7,239 bases of DNA from Rhodospirillales bacterium Alpha_05 (GTDB lineage Bacteria; Pseudomonadota; Alphaproteobacteria; Rhodospirillales; Rhodospirillaceae). Numbering within the stretch: the stretch's first letter is position 1; each line of letters begins with the position of its first letter. Shown here piece after piece: positions 1 through 5,723 of the stretch. Made by a program: the position numbers and the translations under genes. The stretch covers positions 1 to 7,239 of the forward strand of contig LUYR01000116.1 in the NCBI GenBank assembly GCA_001603335.1. The letters run 5' to 3'. Below the pieces are notes generated by a model. That model made no database searches, had not been told where the DNA came from, and was given only the letters and a program-made list of their open reading frames with translations.

Positions 1-49
1 GACCGCGCCGCCCGACGGGCTCTACTTCGTCGACGCGCGCTACGACTAG
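1..49 (+). CDS. truA: C-terminal end of probable tRNA pseudouridine synthase A (partial)
   Basis: Only the last 15 codons are present, read in the frame starting at base 2 and ending at TAG 47-49. The peptide is TAPPDGLYFVDARYD. A tail of the form 'APPDGLYLV..Y' is what I recall for the C-terminus of bacterial TruA, the enzyme that makes pseudouridine at positions 38-40 of tRNA anticodon arms; alphaproteobacterial versions often read APPDGLY. The identification rests on this short tail alone and could be wrong. The gene is convergent with the antiporter gene, and the two stop codons lie within the same CTAG. Confidence 0.55.
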   Translation, partial: TAPPDGLYFVDARYD

Positions 50-1038
50 ATTCCCTCGATACCGGGGATGATGTCGATCTCCGGCAATCCGCCCGCCAAA
101 CCGGCGATGTAGACCGCATAGCCGACGACGAGGACGAACCCGAGCGCGCGCGGCACGTGCCGCAGCCCGAGCACCACGCCGACCAGCGCGAGGCTCGACA
201 GCGCCAACACCCAGGTGTCGCGCACCGCGATCTCGTGCGGCACCGCAATCGGCGTCACCAGCGCGGTCACGCCGAGAATCCCCAAGATGTTGAAGGTATT
301 GCTGCCGACGATGTTGCCGAGGGCGACGTCGCTCTCCTTCTTGATCGCGGCCATGATCGCGGTCACCAACTCGGGCAGCGAGGTGCCGATCGCCACCACG
401 GTGACGCCGATCAGGCTCTGGGACACGCCCCAGTGCGTCGCCAGCTCCACCGCCGCGTTGACCAGGAACCGCGCGCCCAGCATCACCCCCGCCAAGCCCA
501 GCAGAGTCAGGCCGAGCCCCGCCCAGACGCCGAGCGGAAGCTCCGGCGTGTCCTTCAACTCCGCTTCGCCCTCGCGGATCTTGCGCATCGCGGTGTCGCG
601 CTTGTCGGCCCAAATCGTGCCGATGGTGTAAACCACCAAGGTCGCCAGGAGCGCCGCGCCGACCCACCGCGACACCTCGCCCCAGACCAGCAAACCCACC
701 ACCGCCGCCGTCGCCGCCGCCATCACCAGCATGTCGCGCCGCACGCCCGGCGCATCCGCCGCCACCGGCGACAGCAACGCCGCCACGCCCATGATCAGCA
801 TTACGTTGGCGATGTTGGAGCCGACCACGTTGCCCACCGCGATCGCGGGCGCGCCGATCAAGGCCGCCTGAAGGCTCGCCAGCAGTTCCGGCGTCGAGGT
901 GCCGAAGCCCACCAGCGTCAGCCCGATCACCAGCGGCGAAATCCCCGCCACCCGCGCCACCGCCACCGCGCCGCGCACCAATACGTCGCCGCCCACCACC
1001 AGCAGCACCAATCCGCCCAACAGCTCGATCGCCAGCAT
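46..1038 (-). CDS. Calcium/sodium antiporter, YrbG/CaCA family
   Basis: Predicted inner-membrane cation exchanger of 330 residues, the usual size for bacterial Ca2+/Na+ antiporters of the CaCA superfamily (E. coli YrbG, Methanocaldococcus NCX). The two inverted alpha repeats that form the ion path are both visible. Alpha-1 is around residues 44-80, with GFGTSTPELL followed by GNVVGSNIANV. Alpha-2 is around 217-252, with AIGTSLPELV followed by GNIVGSNTFNI. The cation-coordinating glutamates of the two TSTPE/TSLPE motifs are Glu51 and Glu223. About ten hydrophobic segments are split by a charged cytoplasmic loop near residues 145-168. An in-frame ATG exists at 1179, but the ATG at 1038 is preferred: GAGGAG lies just upstream on the minus strand, the protein starts directly in TM1 there, and the longer reading would run through the intergenic palindrome. 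It is downstream of the racemase gene on the same strand but separated by the hairpin block, so it is probably transcribed separately. Ion specificity (Ca2+ versus other cations) is inferred from family only. Confidence 0.93.
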   Translation of the reverse strand: MLAIELLGGLVLLVVGGDVLVRGAVAVARVAGISPLVIGLTLVGFGTSTPELLASLQAALIGAPAIAVGNVVGSNIANVMLIMGVAALLSPVAADAPGVRRDMLVMAAATAAVVGLLVWGEVSRWVGAALLATLVVYTIGTIWADKRDTAMRKIREGEAELKDTPELPLGVWAGLGLTLLGLAGVMLGARFLVNAAVELATHWGVSQSLIGVTVVAIGTSLPELVTAIMAAIKKESDVALGNIVGSNTFNILGILGVTALVTPIAVPHEIAVRDTWVLALSSLALVGVVLGLRHVPRALGFVLVVGYAVYIAGLAGGLPEIDIIPGIEGI

Positions 1039-1089
1039 TCCCAACTCCTCAGGTTCGCAAAGCACGTGGGGGGACGAATGAGACGGGTC

Positions 1090-1270
1090 AAGGTCCGGGC
1101 TCCGCCCGGGCCCGCCGGGGTCGCGGACCCCGGGCCCCATAAGTTTTGGTTTTTGCGCGAAGCGCGATACAGCCATCACGCGGCGTGACGGTCGATTGCG
1201 CTACGCGCGCAAAACAAATGGGGTCGAGGGGACCGAGTCCCCTCGCGGGCCCGGGCAGAGCCCGGACCTT
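1090..1270. repeat. Compound ~181-bp imperfect palindrome (two inverted copies of a hairpin-rich element)
   Basis: The outer arms 1090-1115 and 1245-1270 are reverse complements at 25 of 26 positions. Inside each arm are further self-complementary units. The left half has CCGGGC-TCC-GCCCGG (1095-1109), an 8-bp stem around GCG (1115-1133), and GCGC-GAA-GCGC (1155-1165). The right half has the matching GCCCGG/CCGGGC unit, a 9-bp stem CGAGGGGAC-CGA-GTCCCCTCG (1225-1245), and a GCGC-rich unit near 1198-1210. CCCCAT followed by a T-rich stretch containing TTTTG recurs in both halves. The centre is a small hairpin, TCACG-CGG-CGTGA (1176-1188). The block fills most of the spacer between the antiporter start and the racemase stop, and its last two bases form part of the racemase TAA. 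It looks like a pair of REP/BIME-type palindromic units arranged head to head. Read from the minus strand, it could also end racemase transcription. Confidence 0.8.
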
Positions 1271-1994
1271 ACGACGCCGCGCGCAGCAACTGGCTGTTGG
1301 CGGGCGGGAACCCGAGGTGGGTTTCGCGGAACCAGCGGACGCAGCGTTGCGCGAGGGCTTCGGTAGCGTCGACGATGAATGGGTCGGGCTCGGGGAGGGC
1401 GGCGGGGATTTCGGTACAGGCGAGGATCACCGCTTTGGCGCCGCGTTCGCGGTGGGCCTCGATCGCCTGGGTGAAGATCGCGCGGGCGGCGTCGATGCGT
1501 CCGGCCTTGACCAGGGTGATGCCCTGGCCGACGGCGGCGATTTCCGGCCCGGTGGATTCGGCGATCGGCCAGCGGACTTGGTCGAGGCGGTTTTCGTAGA
1601 CCCGTGCCGCGCGGGTGCCCTGGGTGGAGAGGATGGCGATCGGGCCGCCCTCGGGGAGGACGGCGGCGAGGCGGTCGGCGACGGCGTCGACGATGTGGAG
1701 AATCTCCGGCAGGTCGGGGCCGACGAGCGCGGAATACCAGTAGTGGGCGGTATTGCAGGGGATCGCCACGACCGAGGCTCCGGCGCGGCCGAGTTCGCGC
1801 AGGCCGAGGCGCAGCGCGGGCAGCGGGTTTTCGCCGCCTTGGGTGATGTAGCGCGAACGGTCGGGGATTTGCGGCACCGAGCGGACGATGAACGGCATGT
1901 GTTGCTGGTCGGTTTCGGCCACGTCCGCCGCGACGAGTTTGGCGAGGAAATCGACCGTCGCCAACGGGCCCATGCCACCCAGAACACCCAACAT
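1269..1994 (-). CDS. Aspartate/glutamate racemase family protein
   Basis: Predicted cytoplasmic, cofactor-independent amino-acid racemase of 241 residues, typical of the Asp/Glu/hydantoin racemase superfamily (RacD/YgeA branch). It begins with the family's MLGVLGGMGPLATVDF signature. It has one catalytic Cys in PCNTAH (Cys80) and the second in ACTEIP (Cys193), the pair that removes and returns the alpha proton from opposite faces. The start is fixed by ATG 1994: AAGGAGGA lies a few bases upstream on the minus strand and GGMGP falls at residue 6. An ATG at 2081 would add 29 residues unlike the family. The substrate cannot be read from the sequence; aspartate or glutamate is likeliest, but YgeA-type enzymes act on other amino acids. 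The gene diverges from a LysR-type regulator 137 bp away, the usual arrangement for a target controlled by that regulator. The stop codon lies at the edge of the downstream palindrome, which may serve as its terminator. Confidence 0.88.
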   Translation of the reverse strand: MLGVLGGMGPLATVDFLAKLVAADVAETDQQHMPFIVRSVPQIPDRSRYITQGGENPLPALRLGLRELGRAGASVVAIPCNTAHYWYSALVGPDLPEILHIVDAVADRLAAVLPEGGPIAILSTQGTRAARVYENRLDQVRWPIAESTGPEIAAVGQGITLVKAGRIDAARAIFTQAIEAHRERGAKAVILACTEIPAALPEPDPFIVDATEALAQRCVRWFRETHLGFPPANSQLLRAAS

Positions 1995-2062
1995 TTTTCC
2001 GTCCTCCTTGTGATCCGATGGTCCGAAGGTGGCCCGTGGGGCGGGGCCGGGTCCAACGCCGT

Positions 2063-2094
2063 TTCGGAATTGGTTATGCAAATTCGGAATAACG
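2063..2094. promoter_or_regulatory. Candidate LysR-type operator in the divergent racemase/regulator promoter region
   Basis: The 137-bp divergent spacer is AT-richer here than its surroundings. It contains GTTAT (2073-2077), then 11 bases, then ATAAC (2089-2093): a dyad matching the T-N11-A rule for LysR-family binding sites. A direct repeat TTCGGAAT occurs at 2063-2070 and 2083-2090, 20 bp apart (about two helical turns), as expected for paired dimers of a tetrameric regulator. Binding by the adjacent LysR protein is inferred. I see no convincing -35/-10 pair on either strand. Confidence 0.5.
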
Positions 2095-2131
2095 GTGTTT
2101 GATTTGTGGGCAACCGCTTGGAGGACGGACG

Positions 2132-3040
2132 ATGGAATTGGCGTGGTTGGAGGACTTTCTCGCGCTGTCGGTGACCTTGAACTTTTCGCGGGCGGCGGAG
2201 GCGCGCAATGTCACCCAGTCGGCGTTCAGCCGCCGCATACGCAATCTGGAGTTGTGGGTCGGAGCGCGTCTGGTGGACCGTTCGGTCTATCCGGCGACCC
2301 TCACCCCGGCGGGCGTCGGCTTTCGCGCATTTGCCGACGACATGGTGCGCGAGCTCTATCAGGCGCGCGACGAGGCACAGGGGCGGAGCGCCGGGAAAGG
2401 CGCGGTGATCGACTTTGCCGCACTCCACACCCTGGCGCTGGCGTTCTTTCCCGCCTGGATCCGGCGGCTGGAAGACAGCCTCGGGCCGCTCAAGACCCGG
2501 ATGGCGGCGACCAACGTGCACGACTGCATCGACGCGTTGGCCTCCGGCGGCTGCGATTTGATGCTCTGCTACAGCCACCCGATCGTGCCCACCGCGGTGG
2601 ATTCGAGCCGCTTCCCGTCGCTGCGGCTGGCGCGCGACCGGGTGTTGCCGGTTTGCGCCCCAGGCGTTGACGGAACAGCGGTTTTCGGCCTCGGGCCGGG
2701 CGAGGTCGCGCCCTATCTCTGCTACACGCCCGACAGCTTCCTCGGCCGCGTGGTGCAGGTGATCGTCGACCGCGAGGGGATCGGCGGCCGCCTCGACTTC
2801 TGCTACGAGAACTCGATGTCGGAGGCACTGAAGGCCGCCGCGCTGGAGCAGCAGGGAATCGCCTGGCTGCCCGAGAGCGCGATCCGCCGCGAGCTCGCCG
2901 AAGGTCGGCTGGTGGCGGTGGGCGACGCCAAGCTGACCATGGCCATGGACATCCGGCTCTACCGCGCGGTGGAGCGCAACCGTAAGGAAGTGCAGCGGCT
3001 GTGGTCGGCGGCGGTGCAGCTGGCGGCGGAAAATGCATAA
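2132..3040 (+). CDS. LysR-family transcriptional regulator, HypT/YjiE-like
   Basis: DNA-binding regulator of 302 residues. Residues 1-60 are the winged helix-turn-helix (FLALSVTLNFSRAAEARNVT, then QSAFSRRIRNLE at 29-40). The rest is a type-2 periplasmic-binding-like effector domain. Resemblance to E. coli HypT (YjiE, a hypochlorite-responsive LysR protein) extends over the whole length, by memory comparison: WLxDFL near the start, QSAFSRRIRxLE, a 'LPVCA' stretch in the first effector lobe, then NSMSEALK and GIAWLPESAIRRELAEGRL near the C-terminus. Related regulators in other proteobacteria sit beside D-amino-acid genes, which fits the divergent racemase here better than hypochlorite sensing. 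The start at ATG 2132 is preferred over TTG 2099 because GGAGG (2120-2124) lies 7 bases upstream. It probably controls the racemase and itself through the shared 137-bp spacer. Effector unknown. Confidence 0.9.
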   Translation: MELAWLEDFLALSVTLNFSRAAEARNVTQSAFSRRIRNLELWVGARLVDRSVYPATLTPAGVGFRAFADDMVRELYQARDEAQGRSAGKGAVIDFAALHTLALAFFPAWIRRLEDSLGPLKTRMAATNVHDCIDALASGGCDLMLCYSHPIVPTAVDSSRFPSLRLARDRVLPVCAPGVDGTAVFGLGPGEVAPYLCYTPDSFLGRVVQVIVDREGIGGRLDFCYENSMSEALKAAALEQQGIAWLPESAIRRELAEGRLVAVGDAKLTMAMDIRLYRAVERNRKEVQRLWSAAVQLAAENA

Positions 3041-3063
3041 AATCGTATGCGTCGCTCTCGAAA

Positions 3064-3118
3064 CCACCGACGCGATCCCCACATAGGAGGTTCCACCATT
3101 GGTTTAGAGCGCCGGTGG
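3064..3118 (+). promoter_or_regulatory. Structured leader with orphan Shine-Dalgarno before the HD-GYP gene
   Basis: CCACCG-A-CGC (3064-3073) can pair with GCG-C-CGGTGG (3109-3118), giving nine base pairs around one mismatch. The loop contains a full AGGAGG (3085-3090). Eight bases after it is TTG GTT TAG (3099-3107), which could only encode a two-residue peptide, and it is in the same frame as the downstream gene. No longer recognisable gene starts from this AGGAGG. The stretch may be a translational control leader, a relic of an older start, or chance. No match to the c-di-GMP riboswitch consensus was seen. Confidence 0.3.
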
Positions 3119-3155
3119 ACGGCGTTCGGTTTTGGGGCGGGAACCCACGCGGCAG

Positions 3156-4967
3156 ATGACGGCGTTTTTGCGTGTTTTCGGTTTGGTTCTTGGGTTGGTT
3201 GGGGGAGCCGGCGCCGCAGTCGCCCAAGACTGCGCTGCGACGCGCACCATTCTCGTACTGCATTCCTACGCGCCCGACTATTCCTGGACCCAGGCGCAAA
3301 ACGAGGGCATCGCCCGCGCCTTCACCGCCCAGCCCTGCCCGCCGCACGTCCGGATCGAGTACCTCGATTCCAAGTACGTCCAGACCGAGGCGTACTTCGC
3401 CGAACTCGCGCAGATTCTCGCCTCGAAGTACCAGGGCGCGCAGATCGACGGGGTGATCACCACCGACAACTCCGCCTTCGACTTCGTTCAACGCTACGGT
3501 CGGGGGATTTACGGTGCGGTGCCGACGGTTTCGGGCGGACTCAACGCCTTCAACCGCACCCCGCCGCGCCCGCCGGTGGTCGCGGCGCTGCCCGAGATCG
3601 CCGACCACGTCGGCACCCTGCGCCAGGCCTACCGCCAGAACCCGACCGCCCGCGACGTCTACGCGATCGTCGACACCACCGTCACCGGCATCGCGATCGC
3701 GACGGAAATCCGCGACGACATGAAGCTCGCCAAGCTGCCGCTGAGCCTTCACATGCTCGAGAATCTCACCCTCGAAGAGATCGAGACCGAGCTCGCGGCG
3801 CTGCCCTCCGACGCCATCGTCTACCTCGTGCCGTTCTTCCGCGATGCCGCCAACCAGGCCTATGCCGAGGGCGAGGTGGCCCGTCGCGTCGTCGCCGCCA
3901 CCAAGGCGCCGGTCTATGCCTCGTGGGTGTCGGAGGTGAGGAACGGCGTCGTCGGCGGGCGCACGATCTCGGGCCTGCGCCTCGGCGAGGAGGCGGCCCA
4001 GGCCCTCAGCCGCTGGCTCGACGGCGCGGCCTACGCGGTGCCGCTGCCGGTCCACCCGACCCATATCGACCTCTACGACGAAGTGGCGCTCAAGGCGCAC
4101 CGCATCGACGCGGCGCTGCTGCCGGGTGACGCGACGATCCTCAACCGCCCGCCCAGCCTGTGGGAGCGCCACCACAACATCCTTATTCCCGCCGCCGCGG
4201 TGATCGCCCTGCTCGCGGCGCTGCTCGTCGCCACCGTGGTGACGCTGCGCGGCCAGCGCCTGATCAACGCCTCGAACGAACGGGTTCTGGCGATGAACCG
4301 CGAGGTGATCGAGACCCAGCGCGAGGTGGTGGCGACGCTCGGCGAGGTGATCGAGGCGCGCTCGCTCGAAACCGCCAACCACGTGCACCGCGTCGCCGCG
4401 ATTTCGCGCTTTCTCGGCGCGCAGGTGGGGATGAGCGCGGCGGAGCTCGACATTCTCGAGGGCGCGTCGCCGCTCCACGACGTCGGCAAGATCGGCATCC
4501 CCGAAGAGATCCTCGCCAAACCCGGCAAGCTGACGCCGGAGGAATTCGAGGTGATCAAGACCCACACCTCGATCGGCCAGCGCATCCTCCGGAACTCCAC
4601 CCGCACCCTGATGCACGCCGCCTGCACCATCGCCCACGAGCACCACGAGCGCTGGGACGGCAAGGGCTACCCACGCGGCCTCGAAGGCGAGGAAATCCAC
4701 CTGATGGCGCGCATCACCATGCTCGCCGACGTCTACGACGCGCTGCTCTCCGAGCGTTGCTACAAGCCCGCCTGGCCGGAGCCCGAGGCCCTCGCCTTCA
4801 TCCTGAGCGAACGCGGCACGATGTTCGACCCGACGCTGGTGGATATCCTGATCGACAACATCGTCGAGGTCCGCGCGATCCGGGCCGCGCTCGCCGACGA
4901 TCCGGGCTCCCGCGTGCGGTTTCGCCGCCCGCCGTCGGCCATTGCCGAAACGGAGGCCCTCGCCTGA
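3156..4967 (+). CDS. HD-GYP cyclic-di-GMP phosphodiesterase with periplasmic ABC-substrate-binding-like sensor
   Basis: Predicted inner-membrane signalling protein of 603 residues. Residues 1-23 are a signal peptide or first membrane segment ending AVA|QD. Residues ~30-325 form a periplasmic ABC-substrate-binding-like domain (TILVLHSYAPDYSWTQ, IEYLDSKY, GVITTDNSAF), as in other sensor kinases and cyclases. Residues ~341-364 are a transmembrane helix, and 368-398 a charged helical linker. Residues ~400-575 are an HD-GYP domain, which hydrolyses c-di-GMP to pGpG or GMP. Its metal and motif residues appear intact: H409 with RV, H441-D442 in LHDVGKIGIP, H470, H494/H496/H497, DGKGYP (501-506), D525, and SERCYK ending at K537. 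The ATG at 3156 was chosen because it gives a clean signal peptide; its ribosome site is weak, and TTG 3132 is possible. Codons in the signal-peptide region (TTG, GTT, CTT, GGG) are unlike the G/C-ending codons that follow. The ligand is unknown; the lysR neighbour 115 bp upstream may be incidental. Confidence 0.9.
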   Translation: MTAFLRVFGLVLGLVGGAGAAVAQDCAATRTILVLHSYAPDYSWTQAQNEGIARAFTAQPCPPHVRIEYLDSKYVQTEAYFAELAQILASKYQGAQIDGVITTDNSAFDFVQRYGRGIYGAVPTVSGGLNAFNRTPPRPPVVAALPEIADHVGTLRQAYRQNPTARDVYAIVDTTVTGIAIATEIRDDMKLAKLPLSLHMLENLTLEEIETELAALPSDAIVYLVPFFRDAANQAYAEGEVARRVVAATKAPVYASWVSEVRNGVVGGRTISGLRLGEEAAQALSRWLDGAAYAVPLPVHPTHIDLYDEVALKAHRIDAALLPGDATILNRPPSLWERHHNILIPAAAVIALLAALLVATVVTLRGQRLINASNERVLAMNREVIETQREVVATLGEVIEARSLETANHVHRVAAISRFLGAQVGMSAAELDILEGASPLHDVGKIGIPEEILAKPGKLTPEEFEVIKTHTSIGQRILRNSTRTLMHAACTIAHEHHERWDGKGYPRGLEGEEIHLMARITMLADVYDALLSERCYKPAWPEPEALAFILSERGTMFDPTLVDILIDNIVEVRAIRAALADDPGSRVRFRRPPSAIAETEALA

Positions 4968-5003
4968 CCGAAAGGCCCGTCGGGGATACGGCTTTGGTTG
5001 GCG

Positions 5004-5032
5004 TTGACGGGAAGACTGGAACGCCTCTACCC
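5004..5032 (+). promoter_or_regulatory. Possible sigma-70-type promoter for the iron-sulfur/flavoprotein operon
   Basis: TTGACG (5004-5009), a 17-base spacer, then CTACCC (5027-5032). The -35 is close to consensus. The -10 is weak but of the C/G-tolerant type seen in GC-rich alphaproteobacteria. It lies in the 98-bp spacer after the HD-GYP stop and about 34 bases before the next start codon. No FNR-type TTGAT-N4-ATCAA site or sigma-54 site was found in this spacer. Confidence 0.35.
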
Positions 5033-5065
5033 TGTGCCCGGTGGTTTTGGTTGTCCGAGGATGAA

Positions 5066-5713
5066 ATGAACGACGACACCGTCTCCCTGGTGATCGACGG
5101 CCGGGCGGTTTCCGCACCGCCGACCGCCTCGATCATCCAGGCGTTTTCCGCTTCCGGCGGCGCGCTGGTCTCCAACGTCGGCTGCATGGGCCAGGGCGTC
5201 TGCGGCTCGTGCCGCTGCATGGTGCGGCGCGAGGGCTCGCGCGAGGTGAGCATGGAGCTCGGCTGCGAAACCCCGGTCGAGGCCGGAATGCAGGTCGCCT
5301 TCGTCTCCTACTTCCAACCCAAGCGCCCGCACGTCTACGACCTCGACGCGCTCACCGACAGCTGGCAGATCCTCGACGCGATGGACGAAACCTTCCCGCA
5401 GGCGAAATCCTGCCGCCACTGCGGCGGCTGCGACCGCGCCTGTCCGCGCGGGCTCGACGTGCAGAAGGGCGTGGAATACGCCGTCCTCGGTGACGTCCAG
5501 GCGGCGCGCGAGGTGTTCACCGAGTGCATCATGTGCAACCTTTGCACCCTGGCCTGCCCCGAGCGCATCCGCCCCAACCACCTCGGCCTGTTCATCCGCC
5601 GCGCGCTCGCCGCGTTGACGCTCCGCCCGCAGGAGCTGATGCGCCGCCTGCGCCAGATCGAGAACGGCACGCTGACCGTCGATACCTCCACCGTCGACGA
5701 CGCCCGCAACTAG
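5066..5713 (+). CDS. Fumarate reductase/succinate dehydrogenase-like iron-sulfur protein (2Fe-2S plus two 4Fe-4S motifs)
   Basis: Electron-transfer protein of 215 residues, shorter than typical FrdB/SdhB (about 240-260). Residues 1-80 form a 2Fe-2S ferredoxin fold with C40-x5-C46-x2-C49 and C67. A second module has C116-x2-C119-x2-C122-x3-C126-P and C154-x2-C157-x2-C160-x3-C164-P, so two 4Fe-4S clusters are predicted. Standard FrdB/SdhB has a spaced third cysteine group that holds a 3Fe-4S cluster next to the quinone site; that pattern is absent here. No membrane segment or signal peptide is seen, so it is probably cytoplasmic. The ATG at 5066 is chosen over ATG 5061, which reads ATG AAA TGA; GAGG (5057-5060) suits 5066. 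The stop codon overlaps the Shine-Dalgarno of the flavoprotein gene 10 bases downstream, so the two are co-transcribed and probably form one complex. Electrons would pass between an unknown donor and the flavoprotein. The reaction is inferred from the partner. Confidence 0.85.
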   Translation: MNDDTVSLVIDGRAVSAPPTASIIQAFSASGGALVSNVGCMGQGVCGSCRCMVRREGSREVSMELGCETPVEAGMQVAFVSYFQPKRPHVYDLDALTDSWQILDAMDETFPQAKSCRHCGGCDRACPRGLDVQKGVEYAVLGDVQAAREVFTECIMCNLCTLACPERIRPNHLGLFIRRALAALTLRPQELMRRLRQIENGTLTVDTSTVDDARN

Positions 5714-5723
5714 GAGACGCCCC

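Noticed and set aside
157..1188. Plus-strand open frame opposite the antiporter
   Set aside because: A His/Arg/Gln-rich translation complementary to a transmembrane protein is a typical antisense artefact.
1427..3082. Minus-strand open frame of 551 codons spanning lysR and part of the racemase
   Set aside because: It overlaps the LysR and racemase genes, both with strong family signatures and ribosome sites; the translation is compositionally biased.
3041..3155. Possible cyclic-di-GMP riboswitch before the HD-GYP gene
   Set aside because: The leader has a hairpin, but I could not match the conserved GEMM-type core or its tetraloop-receptor arrangement.
3047..4129. Plus-strand open frame of 360 codons overlapping the HD-GYP gene in another frame, read through the AGGAGG at 3085
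   Set aside because: The translation is Arg/Pro-rich with no domain, while the other frame gives a complete sensor and HD-GYP protein. There is no start codon properly placed after AGGAGG in this frame except an unusual ATT.
4968..4995. Possible rho-independent terminator after the HD-GYP gene
   Set aside because: Only a short CCCG/CGGG pairing is available and no T-run follows.
2490..5117. Long open frame on the minus strand (875 codons) opposite the lysR, HD-GYP and iron-sulfur genes
   Set aside because: It crosses three convincing plus-strand genes and its translation is rich in Arg, Asp, His and Gly with no recognisable domain, the usual mirror of GC-rich coding DNA.
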